64,000 nt of DNA. Source: Bog-473 sp963706555 (GTDB lineage: Bacteria; Actinomycetota; Acidimicrobiia; Acidimicrobiales; RAAP-2). This document shows positions 8,464 through 16,848 of the stretch, piece by piece. Where the stretch lies: contig OY970164.1 in assembly GCA_963706555.1 (NCBI GenBank), forward strand, positions 5,022,001-5,086,000, in the 5' to 3' direction. The notes below the pieces were generated by a model. That model was given only the letters and a program-made list of their open reading frames with translations. It did not search any database and had not been told where the DNA came from. Each line of letters opens with the position of its first letter. The first letter of the stretch is position 1. The position numbers and the translations under genes are program-made.

Positions 8464-8794
8464 GACTTAGGATGAAGGTCCGCCAGTCGAGAGCATTCTG
8501 GGCCAGAACCGTGGCCGCCATTGCCGCTGCAGCCAGGCGTTGTTTCCACCCGGGTGGCTACGCAGGTGGCCAGGTAGCCAATGCCACCTACCGGAATCAT
8601 GGACCCCATACCGAAGCGATTGAGATCACGTTCAACCCCGAGCAGACCTCTTATCGTTGACTCTTGGAGTTCTCTTCCAGATCCATGACCCGACCACCCC
8701 GAACCGGCAGGGAAATCTTTCCTACGTCCGACGGGCGTTGTCGCACCAGAGCGACGCCGTCGCGTCGTAGAGGGCAAGCGTGCGGCACATCCGC
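8464..8794. other. No gene recognised
   Basis: Lies between the transporter and SDR remnants. One long minus-strand frame runs through it, but its translation (Arg/Gly/Ser-rich) has no recognisable domain. It is probably decayed sequence. Confidence 0.4.
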
Positions 8795-9035
8795 CATAGA
8801 TGTCGCGATCTAACGCCCAGCGGTTGAGCATCGCAGGCAAGACCGCATGGGGCTGATGGAACAGGTCGTCGACGTTGACCGCGACCGCCGAAGCCCACGC
8901 CTTAGGGGACGCCGTGACGGTAGGCCCGACCGGCTGGACGACGGCGGCGTTGTTGACCAGGATGTCGACCGCACCGAGCTCATTTTCGCCCCGGATAGCA
9001 GCGTCAGCCACCGCCTCGGGATCGGCCAGACCCGG
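8795..9035 (-). pseudogene. Truncated SDR oxidoreductase remnant
   Basis: The middle of an SDR survives: LADPEAVADAAIRGENEL, then GAVDILVNNAAVV (intact NNAA), then NVDDLFHQPHAVLPAML. The cofactor-binding N-terminus and the YxxxK catalytic part are missing, and a frame change separates LADPEAV from the start of the fragment. It resembles the intact SDR at 199-963 around the NNAA/NDAA motif (LGAVDILVNNAAVV against LGTIDVLINDAAVV). Confidence 0.7.
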
Positions 9036-9084
9036 GTGAATGCAACCATCATCTCGTTCTGGGCTGGGCCGCCAAGGTCTGCAA

Positions 9085-9710
9085 CTACGGAGAATCGATC
9101 ACTTCACAACATCCGCCCAGCTCCCCCGCAATGTGCCCGGCCGGGCCGTCAGTGAAGGGACACCAGGGGCACCTGGACCTCTCTCGCATGTTCAGCGTGC
9201 TCGGTGTGTCTCGTGAGTCGAAGCGGGCGCCAGCGGGACACTCGACATCGAGGGTGAACCACACCGCCTTGCCGTCGTCGCGAGGCTCGATGCCCCACGA
9301 CGTGGCCAACGCGTCAACATTGCCAGCCCACACGCGTGTGTTCCAGACGATCCAAGACGCAACGCCACGAGATCGAATGTCCGGTTGGTGTCGAACACCT
9401 CGACCCGGACCGCGGCGTCCCCCACGTCGACCACGACGGTCGTCTCTCCGGCGCCGTGCACAATGGCGTTGGTGACCAACTCCGAGGTGAGCAACGCCAT
9501 CGTTTCCACCACCTCGGCCGCGGGCGGACCGACACCGGCCACGGGGCTCAGAGCTTTGAAGGATGACCCATTGTTTGGAGCAATGGCTGCATCTGGCATT
9601 CCTGGGCCCGAGCGCAGCTTGAGTCGAGGGTCCTCGCTCTCATACCTCCCGGACAGGGAGAATGATCTCGAGGCGGCTCTATCCGCCGGCACTCGAGGCG
9701 TGCGCAGCAT
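9085..9710 (-). pseudogene. Frameshifted HATPase-type ATP-binding protein (anti-sigma kinase-like)
   Basis: The first frame contains the N-box MALLTSELVTNAIVHG and VEVFDTNR of an RsbW-like HATPase_c_2 domain, then THACGLAMLT. After one missing base near 9322 the expected continuation appears in another frame: DALATSWGIEPRDDGKAVWFTLDVE, ending at 9085. The N-terminal part lacks the usual phenylalanine/arginine helix and may also be disturbed. These proteins bind sigma factors or regulators in the cytoplasm. It diverges from the sigma factor at 9732, which may be coincidental. Confidence 0.68.
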
Positions 9711-9731
9711 GGGGTACGCCGGCTCCCTAGG

Positions 9732-10415
9732 ATGCCGCTCATGGTTCCTGCGGAGATGGAGGGAGACGGCGCAGCCATCCGCACGGCGACACTTGACCCT
9801 GACTCGGCCGAGTGGCTACGGGCTCTCGAAGGCACGGAAGCCGAAAGAGAAGAAGCCTGCCTTCGGCTGCACGCGATGTTGCTCCGAATCGGACGTCACG
9901 AGGTGCGACGACGCAGCGACCATCTCCAGATCGCTGGACCAGAACTCGACGACGTGGCACACCAGGCAGCAGCCGATGCCATGGTGGCCATCCTGGCCAA
10001 AGTGGGCCAGTTCCGTGGGGAGAGCCGCTTCACCACTTGGGCGTACAAGTTCGTGATCTTCGAGGTGTCGACGAAGATCGGTCGTCATTTCTGGCGCAAC
10101 CGGACGGTGGCGATGGACGACGAAGACTGGAGTCGCTTGCCTGACCGGTTTGGTTTGGATCCGGCCGACGAAGCCGAGTGGCGGGACCTGGTCACTGCGC
10201 TCCACGAGGCGGTGGACGACGATTTGACCGATAGGCAACGTCATATTTTCGTCGCCATCGTCCTAAACGGCGTCTCGCTCGATGCGTTGGTGGCCGAGTT
10301 GGGGTCCAACCGCAATGCCATCTATAAGATGATGTTCGACGCCAGACGTAAGTTGCGGGCTGCGCTTGTTGCTAAGGGACTTGTGGATACTGCTGAAAGC
10401 TCGGCGAGCATATGA
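9732..10415 (+). CDS. Sigma-70-family RNA polymerase sigma factor
   Basis: 227 residues. A region 2-like segment (DDVAHQAAADAMVAILAKV, FRGESRFTTWAYKFVIFEVSTKI, HFWRNR) is followed by region 4 (LTDRQRHIFVAIVLNGVSL, then LGSNRNAIYKMMFDARRKLRAAL). The N-terminal 30 residues are not conserved. The stop overlaps the zinc-finger gene start by four bases (ATGA), marking a sigma/anti-sigma pair distinct in sequence from the ECF pair at 5.5-6.4 kb. Confidence 0.84.
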   Translation: MPLMVPAEMEGDGAAIRTATLDPDSAEWLRALEGTEAEREEACLRLHAMLLRIGRHEVRRRSDHLQIAGPELDDVAHQAAADAMVAILAKVGQFRGESRFTTWAYKFVIFEVSTKIGRHFWRNRTVAMDDEDWSRLPDRFGLDPADEAEWRDLVTALHEAVDDDLTDRQRHIFVAIVLNGVSLDALVAELGSNRNAIYKMMFDARRKLRAALVAKGLVDTAESSASI

Positions 10416-10633
10416 AGCGCCAGACCGCACTCGACCGCTTCCTCCTCACCGACCCCCAGGATGTGGGATGCGATGAGGCGATGAAGTTTCTGCACGTCTA
10501 CGTTGAGTTGGTGGCTGCCGATGCTGCCGCCCAGGAGCGCTACCCCGGTATTGCCGCCCACCTCAAAGCCTGTGGCCCCTGCTCAGAGGATTTCACCGGG
10601 CTGTTGGCCGCTGTGGTCGGTTCGGCACTTTGA
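10412..10633 (+). CDS. Small zinc-finger protein, probable anti-sigma partner
   Basis: 73 residues with the zf-HC2-like signature HLKACGPC (H-x3-C-x2-C) and an upstream cysteine in VGCDEAM. It is translationally coupled to the sigma factor by an ATGA overlap. No membrane segment is present. The size and arrangement match soluble ZAS anti-sigma factors. Function is inferred from motif and context, as overall sequence is weakly conserved. Confidence 0.75.
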   Translation: MKRQTALDRFLLTDPQDVGCDEAMKFLHVYVELVAADAAAQERYPGIAAHLKACGPCSEDFTGLLAAVVGSAL

Positions 10634-10741
10634 TGCCCATTGGGACTGAAGGAAGCAACGTGGTGAGGTAAGACGGGGCTGTCGTTTGATGCTCACTTCA
10701 CTGTGACCGGCGACTCGGTCGCACTGACAAGGGAGTAGCAA

Positions 10742-11038
10742 ATGACCGTACGGCTAGGAGTGCTCGCCCTCTTGGAGGCCAAAGAAGGCAAGGGCGCTGA
10801 ACTCGGCGCATTCCTCGAGAGCGGGCGTACTCTCGCTGCCGCGGAATCGGGAACCGTCACCTGGTACGCCTTCAAGATCAGCGAATCTGAATATGGCATC
10901 TTCGATACCTTCGAATCTGAGGACGCGCGCCAGGACCATCTCCACGGCGAAATCCCACGTGCACTTGCGCTGGTCGCGCAGGATTTGCTGGCCGCAGACC
11001 CTGACATCCGAATGGTCGACGTCATCGCGGTGAAATAG
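10742..11038 (+). CDS. Antibiotic biosynthesis monooxygenase (ABM)-domain protein
   Basis: 98-residue ferredoxin-like alpha/beta protein with the ABM pattern: an LGVLALLEAKEGKGAELGAFLES start, then GTVTWYAFKISESEYGIFDTFES and AHL-type H in QDHLHG. The family works as dimers and includes small monooxygenases, but many members have no known activity. It stands alone between the zinc-finger gene and the NDH-2 remnant. The start ATG 10742 follows GGGAG at 10731. Confidence 0.82.
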   Translation: MTVRLGVLALLEAKEGKGAELGAFLESGRTLAAAESGTVTWYAFKISESEYGIFDTFESEDARQDHLHGEIPRALALVAQDLLAADPDIRMVDVIAVK

Positions 11039-11092
11039 CTCAGTGCGCCGCCCGAGAGGGCTGCTCCTCGCACTTACGGACGGATAGCCTCC

Positions 11093-11528
11093 ATGCACAA
11101 AGTTGTGATCATTGGGGCCGGTTTCGGCGGGCTCGCCGCCGCGCGGGTGTTGAGCGGCCAAGGAGCGGAGGTCACGCTGGTGGACCAGCGCAACTTTCAT
11201 ACCTTTCTTCCGCTCCTCTATGAAGTGGCCACCGCTGGTCTCGATCCGGCTGACGTCGCTTACCCGGTGCGGGCCGTGATAGGGCGAACACCCAATATCC
11301 GCTTTCGTCTCGGGACGGTCACCGGAATCGTGTGGCAGCAGCGAATGGTCTGCTTCAACGACAGCAAAGGCGGACATGACCCCGACGCCCCGGGTTGCGA
11401 GGACGACGTGCCCTACGACTCGCTGATCCTGGCCAGCGGGGCGATTGCCAACTTCTTCGGCATCCCTGGCGCTGCCGAGTACACGCTTCCTCTCTGCACC
11501 TTGCAGGATGCTCGGCATCTCCGGAACG
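11093..11528 (+). pseudogene. NDH-2-type NAD(P)/FAD oxidoreductase cut by an insertion sequence
   Basis: The first 145 residues are a well-preserved FAD-binding half of a type II NADH dehydrogenase-like protein: VVIIGAGFGGLAAARVL, then FHTFLPLLYEVATAGLDPADVAYPVRA and DSLILASGAIANFFGIPG, ending LCTLQDARHLRN. Directly afterwards the reading enters the left end of the IS at 11529. The NAD-binding half and membrane-anchor part are not found on the far side of the IS. The gene is dead, and the IS insertion was accompanied or followed by deletion. Confidence 0.85.
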
Positions 11529-12712
11529 TGTCGGTGCCGAGAACGCCATCCACGGGCCGCGACCTGGACTTTGACCCTGAAGTCCCAACGCGGCGAGCAT
11601 CGCGCAGTGACACTCTCGTTCCTGTACCGGGCGTTCTGCCGTCTCGCCCAGCTCATCGGGCTCACCTTCCGCAGGGACACGGACCTCGCTATCTAGGTCG
11701 TGATGCTGCGCCATGAGGTGGGCGTGCTGCGACGCCAGGTCCATCGACCGGCGTTGGAGCCTGCGGATCGGGCGGTTCTGGCGGGACTCGCACGACTGCT
11801 CCCCCGCCAGCGCCTCAGGCGCTTCTTCGTCCAGCCACAGACCCTGCTGCGCTGGCACCGGGACCTCGTCGCCAAACGCTGGACGTACCCGCACGCCCGG
11901 CCCGGTCGACCGGCCATCGCGCAGGGAACGACCGCACTCGTCCTCCGCCTGGCGAAGGGGAATCCGCAGTGGGGCTATCGCCGCATCCACGGCGAGCTCG
12001 CCACTATTGGCGTCACCATCGCCGCCTCGAGCGTCTGGGCGATCCTGAAGCGCCACGGCGTCGAGCCGTCACCGCCCAGGTCGGGACCGACCTGGGCGGA
12101 GTTCCTCTCCGCACAGGCGAAGGGATTGATGGCCTGCGACTTCTTCCATGTCGACACGGTGCTCCTCCGCAGGCTCTACGTCCTCGTGTTCATCCATCAC
12201 GACACGCGTCTCGTTCGGATCGTCGGCGTGACCGCCAACCCGGTTCCCGACTGGGTAACCCAGCAGGCCCCCAATCTCTCGATGGACCTCGCAGATCCAG
12301 TCAGCACGATCACGTTCCTCATCCGCGATCGCGACACCAAGTTCACCGCTTCCTTCGACGCCGTCTTCGCCGCCACGGGCACCAAGATCCTAAAGAGTCC
12401 CGCCCGGGATCCCCGGGCGGGCGCTATCCGTGAGCGCGTGATCGGGACCTTGCGGCGCGAGTGCCTCGACCGGACGCTCATCCTCGGCCGCCACCATCTG
12501 GAGGCCGTGCTCGCCGAGTACGTCGAGCACTACAACTCGCATCGTCCCCACCGATCCCTCAACCAGCGCGCGCCGTCCGCGCTCGACACGGCTCCCGCCC
12601 TGATCGGCGACGTCGACCTCGCCAGGCTACGAACAACCGATCGTTTGGGCGGACTCATCCACGAGCACCGGATGGTTGCCTGAGCTGGGCGGATGGGTTC
12701 TCGGCACCCACA
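11529..12712 (+). mobile_element. Insertion sequence, LRHEV/rve-type group, copy 1
   Basis: 1184 bases with imperfect terminal inverted repeats: TGTCGGTGCCGAGAAC at the left and, read inward from the right, TGTGGGTGCCGAGAAC. It encodes one DDE transposase. Copies 2 (16849) and 3 (42550) share the left end. No target duplication is visible at the flanks (GGAACG and GGCAAT), consistent with deletion next to it. Confidence 0.82.
11607..12683 (+). pseudogene. rve-type DDE transposase interrupted by an amber codon
   Basis: About 358 codons. The N-terminus VTLSFLYRAFCR is followed by an in-frame TAG at 11694, where copy 2 has a glutamate codon (DLAI*VVMLRHEV against DLAVEVVILRHEV). The rest is intact: a helix-turn-helix region (WGYRRIHGELATIG) and an rve catalytic core with DFFHVDTV, FLIRDRDTKF and RRECLDR supplying the likely D, D and E. 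Restart at GTG 11700 would give a 327-residue product, so residual activity is possible. This is a single-ORF transposase with an IS481/IS3-like integrase core; I cannot assign an IS family name with certainty. Confidence 0.78.
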
Positions 12713-12900
12713 GGCAATAAGAGACAGCGAACGTCGAGACGCCCGAAGTCCTTGACCGCGCAAGAGACGTGTCGAGCCGTCGACCTGTACGCCCTTGGAC
12801 GATCGCTCAAGACTGTCGGACAGGAGTTCGGACGCGGACCTGACGCGGTACGGACTGCTCTGCTCTAAGGGGACACCCCTATTCGACCACGGCGGCGAGC
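12713..12900 (+). pseudogene. Fragment with a recombinase-type helix-turn-helix
   Basis: The reading KRQRTSRRPKSLTAQETCRAVDLYALGRSLKTVGQEFG... ALL is followed by TAA near 12867, then in frame by GDTPIRPRRRASQP. The pattern (HTH followed by PIRPRR) resembles the C-terminal DNA-binding end of serine recombinases or related transposases. It is a short orphan at the right border of the IS, with no start and a premature stop. Confidence 0.45.
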
Positions 12901-13109
12901 CAGCCGATCCTAAGGAACGCTCCATCAGGAAAGCGTCCTGCTTGAAATCGCCACTTGCGCAGATCCCTCAACTCAGGGAGATGATTGAAGCGCGCGGCGC
13001 CTAGTTGATCGTAACATAACGCGCCGTAACCGTACTGTCTGCCGCACCTTGAAGCAGCGTTTAGCGCCCCAGTGCTCCAGCTGCCTGGACTCCTGATATG
13101 GAGTCGTGG

Positions 13110-13685
13110 TCATTGCGAGGAAGGGGCAAGCAGCGATGCCACAGCCCGCTTAGCGTTGGCAAGGTGACTCACCTGGCCGCTCACTCGGGCCAGGAGTAGG
13201 GCTCCCTCGACAAGGGCAAGAATAGCCGATGCTGTCTCGGCGATCGTGCCGTCGGGCCATCCCTCAGCTCGGAGACGTTCCGCGATGAGCCCTTCCCATT
13301 GGGCGAAACACCGTGCCGCAGCGACACGGAGGCGTGGGCTGATGATGGGCGACTCGAGTGCGGTCGGTGCGATCGGGCAACCCGGGCATGCTTCGTCACC
13401 ATCCGGTCCCGCAGCTATGTCCAAGAACCCTTGGACGCCAAGGGCTGCGTTTGGCGCCCCATCCAATGCTTGGCTCAGTGCGTCAGCAACGGCTTGGCCG
13501 GACGCAACCAGCGCGACCTCGGCGAGTTCTTCCATACCCCCCGGGAAGTGGTGGTAGAGCGACCCGTTGGACACGCCGCTCTCCGCCAGCACCTGTGCCC
13601 GTCCGGTCGCGGCATACCCCTGATCGCGCAGTAAGCGAGCCATCGTCTGCACCAGATCCGCCCGGGTAGCGCGGTTGCGGGCCAC
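13110..13685 (-). CDS. TetR/AcrR-family transcriptional regulator
   Basis: 191 residues. The N-terminal TetR helix-turn-helix runs from RADLVQTMARLLRDQGYAATG through VLAESGVSNGSLYHHFPGG. The C-terminal ligand domain resembles LmrA/YxaF-type repressors (CPGCPIAPTALES, FAQWEGLIAERLRAEG). It is transcribed divergently from the alpha/beta hydrolase gene at 13781 across 95 bases that contain two near-identical operator-like repeats, so it probably represses itself and that operon until a small ligand binds. Confidence 0.9.
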   Translation of the reverse strand: MARNRATRADLVQTMARLLRDQGYAATGRAQVLAESGVSNGSLYHHFPGGMEELAEVALVASGQAVADALSQALDGAPNAALGVQGFLDIAAGPDGDEACPGCPIAPTALESPIISPRLRVAAARCFAQWEGLIAERLRAEGWPDGTIAETASAILALVEGALLLARVSGQVSHLANAKRAVASLLAPSSQ

Positions 13686-13696
13686 CCCTTGACATT

Positions 13697-13739
13697 ACTA
13701 GAGCGAACAGTCTAGAACCGTCTAGAGCGAACGGTCCAG
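13697..13739. promoter_or_regulatory. Paired operator-like repeats between tetR and hydrolase genes
   Basis: TAGAGCGAACAGTCTAG at 13699-13715 and TAGAGCGAACGGTCCAG at 13723-13739 are direct repeats 24 bases apart. Each also has a dyad (CTAGA-N8-TCTAG in the first; ACCGT/ACGGT flanking the second). TTGACA at 13689-13694 could be a -35 element for the rightward promoter. This is the expected binding site for the divergent TetR protein. Confidence 0.65.
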
Positions 13740-13780
13740 TGGGCACTCGCTGCAGGTAAGCCAACGAATCGGAGACAACG

Positions 13781-14494
13781 ATGAGCACACAACCGACCGT
13801 CGTGCTGGTCCACGGCGCATTCGCGGACGCGTCCGGATTTGCCGGAGTCATCCGGCATTTGCAAGCCCAAGGTGTCCCCGTGCGGGCGCCGATGAACCCG
13901 CTCCGTGGTCTGGCGTCGGACGCCGAGGCCATCCGGCGCTACACCACCACGATCGAAGGTCCCATCATTCTCGTCGGCCATTCCTACGGCGGCGCAGTCA
14001 TCTCGGAGGCCGCGCCTGCCGTGAAGGACGTGCAAGCCCTGGTGTTCCTGGCCGCGTTCGCGCTGGACGAGGGAGAAACCTGCGTGAGCGTGATGGAGCC
14101 GTACCCGCCCTCACTACTCGCGACCACGAACATCCCCAGCCCCTACGACGCGCCCGGTGCAGTTGGCGGTCCAGACCTGTTCATCAAGATCGAAAACTTC
14201 CACGAGGCCTTCTGTGCTGACCTCAGCGGTGACGTCGCCGGACCGATGGCGGTGAGCCAGCGACCTCTGGCCGCGGCGGCGTTCACTGAGCCGGCATCCA
14301 CCATCGGCTGGCGAGACCTTTCCTGCTGGTACTTGGTGTCCAAGCACGACAAATCAATACCACCCGACTGCGAACGTTTCATGGCTCAGCGCATGAACGC
14401 CGTCACTGAGTCGGTGGATGGCTCTCATGTCGCCTTCATCGCCAAGCCCGACGTTGCATCCGGTCTGATCCTCAAGGCGATCGCATCGTTATGA
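13781..14494 (+). CDS. Alpha/beta hydrolase (esterase-like)
   Basis: 237 residues. The oxyanion-hole region LVHGAFADASGF at 9-20 is followed by the nucleophile elbow GHSYGG with S68, an acid near D190 (SKHDKSIPP) and H near 225 (DGSHVAF). The pattern matches the HGAFADASGW-type small esterases. First gene of a four-gene run (13781-16694) next to its probable TetR repressor. No signal peptide. The substrate is not predictable, but the cluster suggests an ester or lactone. Confidence 0.88.
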   Translation: MSTQPTVVLVHGAFADASGFAGVIRHLQAQGVPVRAPMNPLRGLASDAEAIRRYTTTIEGPIILVGHSYGGAVISEAAPAVKDVQALVFLAAFALDEGETCVSVMEPYPPSLLATTNIPSPYDAPGAVGGPDLFIKIENFHEAFCADLSGDVAGPMAVSQRPLAAAAFTEPASTIGWRDLSCWYLVSKHDKSIPPDCERFMAQRMNAVTESVDGSHVAFIAKPDVASGLILKAIASL

Positions 14495-14570
14495 CACCAG
14501 AACGCAGGCTGTCGCAGTACGCCAGCCGAGGGCGTGGCATCAACTCGACATCGATTGCGAGGCGAACTCT

Positions 14571-15017
14571 GTGCCGATGATTGACGTGTACGCGACGGCG
14601 GGTACCTTCACCAACCCGCACCAGTTGGCGGCGGACCTGGCCCGGACGCTGATGACCATCGAGGGTGTCCCCGACATCCCAATGTTCCGCCAGAACACCG
14701 CCGGTTTCATTCACGAGATGGACGCTTCGGCCATCGCCAACGTGGACGGCGACAGCGGCTATGTACGTGTCCAGGTGCTAACCAACGCTGGCGCCCTCGA
14801 CCGCGACAAGCAGCTGGCCGTGGTCGGTCAGTTCACGCAACTCGTGGCGACAGCAGCCGCGGACCAATCCCTCTCACAGCGGATCTGGGTCCTCTTGACC
14901 GAGGCCGTTGACGGCGGTTGGGGTCTTGGTGGCCATGCGAACACGAACGAGGAGCTCGTAGCCGCGGCTAGAGCGCAGATAGCCGAACTGGCGGCCGCGA
15001 TATCTAACGATGACTGA
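14571..15017 (+). CDS. Tautomerase-family protein
   Basis: 148 residues starting GTG-CCG, i.e. Met-Pro-Met-Ile-Asp-Val-Tyr. Tautomerases use the amino-terminal proline as catalytic base, which decides for GTG 14571 over the ATG two codons later. The N-terminal half matches 4-oxalocrotonate tautomerase/MIF-like strands, and the length suggests a fused double unit. C-terminal features include LSQRIWVLLTEAVDGGWGLGGHANT. It overlaps the next gene by eight bases. The likely role is keto-enol tautomerisation of an intermediate handled by the neighbouring hydrolases. Confidence 0.82.
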   Translation: MPMIDVYATAGTFTNPHQLAADLARTLMTIEGVPDIPMFRQNTAGFIHEMDASAIANVDGDSGYVRVQVLTNAGALDRDKQLAVVGQFTQLVATAAADQSLSQRIWVLLTEAVDGGWGLGGHANTNEELVAAARAQIAELAAAISNDD

Positions 15018-15855
15018 TCAGACAACTTCTGAAATCGCTACCTACTTCCGGGTCTGCGACGGAACACGGGTCCGGTACGCGGACACCAAGACCGACTCCG
15101 ACACCGTCATCCTCATGCTTGCGCCGTGGCCGGAGACGCTTTGGGCGTTCCGACGGGTCTGGAGCCAGATCAGCGCCGTTGGCCGAGTCGTCGCGCTTGA
15201 CATGCCTGGATTCGGCCACTCCGACCAGCCCGAACGACTGATTGCACCGGTCGCCATGGGAGCGTTCCTGGGTCTCTTGATCGACGAGTGGGGCCTGGGC
15301 GTGCCGCATATCGTCGGGCCCGACGTTGGCACTGCGGCCGCCCTCTTTGTGGCGGTCAAGGCACCGGAAAAGGTCGCCAGCTTGTCGATTGGAGGTGGAG
15401 CTGTTGCTACTCCGATCGCAGCGGGAGGCGCCCTCGAAGCGGTGATCGGGGCGCCCAGCCTCGACGACGTCCGTCAGCTCGACGCTCGAGTCAACATCGG
15501 CGCGGCAGTCGAAGGCGCGGCACCGCAAGCAACCGAGCCTGCGGTGCACGAGGACTACGTGAGCGCTTATGACTTGGGTAGGTTCGCGGAATCCGCCCGT
15601 TTTGTTCGGCACTACCCCGAGCAGAACAAGATGCTGCATGAGTTTCTGCCGTCGATTCGGATTCCTACGCTGATCCTCGCAGGCGAACACGACGACCTTG
15701 TGCCGTGGTCCAACAACCAGTTCTTGGCGGACACCCTGCCGAACAGCGTGGCCCACCGTCTCGACGCGGGTCACTTTGCGTGGGAAGAGGCCGCCGGCGA
15801 GTACGGGCGACTCGTTTCGGAGTGGATCGCCGGGGGATACAAGGAAAGAAGCTAA
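15010..15855 (+). CDS. Alpha/beta hydrolase with aspartate nucleophile (dehalogenase/epoxide-hydrolase type)
   Basis: 281 residues. The nucleophile elbow reads GPDVGT with D105 in place of serine, as in haloalkane dehalogenases and epoxide hydrolases. The other catalytic residues sit in GEHDDLVPW and DAGHFAWEE. The first loop is LAPWPET rather than HG-x-P. It overlaps the tautomerase by eight bases, and its TAA shares one base with the ATG of the next hydrolase (TAATG), so three consecutive genes are translationally coupled. Epoxide, halide or ester substrates cannot be separated by sequence alone. Confidence 0.85.
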   Translation: MTDQTTSEIATYFRVCDGTRVRYADTKTDSDTVILMLAPWPETLWAFRRVWSQISAVGRVVALDMPGFGHSDQPERLIAPVAMGAFLGLLIDEWGLGVPHIVGPDVGTAAALFVAVKAPEKVASLSIGGGAVATPIAAGGALEAVIGAPSLDDVRQLDARVNIGAAVEGAAPQATEPAVHEDYVSAYDLGRFAESARFVRHYPEQNKMLHEFLPSIRIPTLILAGEHDDLVPWSNNQFLADTLPNSVAHRLDAGHFAWEEAAGEYGRLVSEWIAGGYKERS

Positions 15856-16694
15856 TGACAACCTACGCTGACTTGCCGAATCTGAGCGTGAAGACCAATA
15901 CGGGATTGAGCCTCGCATACCGCGACACGGGCGGTGACGGACTTCCGGTCGTACTTCTTCAGCACTTCCGGGGCAACCTGGACAACTGGGACCCTGCGCT
16001 CGTCGATGAACTGACGCGGAACCGGAGAGTGATCGCTTTCGACTACGAAGGTGTCGGAGGATCGGAAGGAACGGTGGCGAGCACGATGGCACAAACAGCC
16101 ACAGGAGCGCTCGCCTTCCTGGACGCACTCAACCTCGAGCGTGTCGATCTCCTGGGGTTCTCGATCGGAAGCTTCGTCGCTCAAGAGATCGCACTCACTC
16201 GTCCGGCTATGGCGAATCGGGTGGTCCTGGCATCGTCGGCGCCCAAGGGCGCGCCTGACATGCACGGGTGGGCTGCCAACGTGATCGGTGCCGTCGGTAC
16301 GCCCCAGACCTCTCCCGAGGAGTACATCAGCGTCTTCTTCGCAGCCTCCGATACGAGCAGAAAGGCAGGCCAGGAGGCCCTCGGCCGGATGTATGCGCGT
16401 CAGGAAGACCGGGACATCTCGACCAACTGGGAGTGCCGGGTTGCTCAGTACGACGCCGTGTGCGAATGGGGTAAGCCGAACCGCAGCCTCCTCGAGAGGG
16501 TCGAAGCCATTCGGGCACCGGTCTTTGTCGCGAACGGAGACAGCGATCCGATGATCGTGCCCCGATACTCTTATCTGCTGGCGGGACTGCTGCCCGACGC
16601 CAGGCTCAAGATCTACCCCGACGCCGCCCACGGATTTCTGTTCCAGCACCACAAGGAGTTCGCGTCCGATGTGATCGAGTTCTTGGGCTCTTGA
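15855..16694 (+). CDS. Alpha/beta hydrolase (serine type)
   Basis: 279 residues. The nucleophile elbow GFSIGS has S103. Other catalytic regions are VLLQHFRGNLDNW, NGDSDPMIVP and PDAAHGFLFQHH. The family includes perhydrolase/chloroperoxidase-like esterases. ATG 15855 shares one base with the preceding stop and follows AAGGAAAGAAG. It is the last gene of the TetR-flanked cluster. The coupling to an Asp-type hydrolase and a tautomerase points to sequential steps of one catabolic or detoxifying route. Confidence 0.87.
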   Translation: MTTYADLPNLSVKTNTGLSLAYRDTGGDGLPVVLLQHFRGNLDNWDPALVDELTRNRRVIAFDYEGVGGSEGTVASTMAQTATGALAFLDALNLERVDLLGFSIGSFVAQEIALTRPAMANRVVLASSAPKGAPDMHGWAANVIGAVGTPQTSPEEYISVFFAASDTSRKAGQEALGRMYARQEDRDISTNWECRVAQYDAVCEWGKPNRSLLERVEAIRAPVFVANGDSDPMIVPRYSYLLAGLLPDARLKIYPDAAHGFLFQHHKEFASDVIEFLGS

Positions 16695-16848
16695 GAGAAA
16701 ACTTGAGGATTCCGGCGAATAACGGCGCGACTCACCACTGTCACTCACCTTGGAGCTCCAGACCCCAAATCCGACATTCCGCCTGGGAAATCCCGATTCA
16801 ACCCTGATACGCGAGGTCAGCGGCGGTGAGACCTTCGAGTGCCATACC

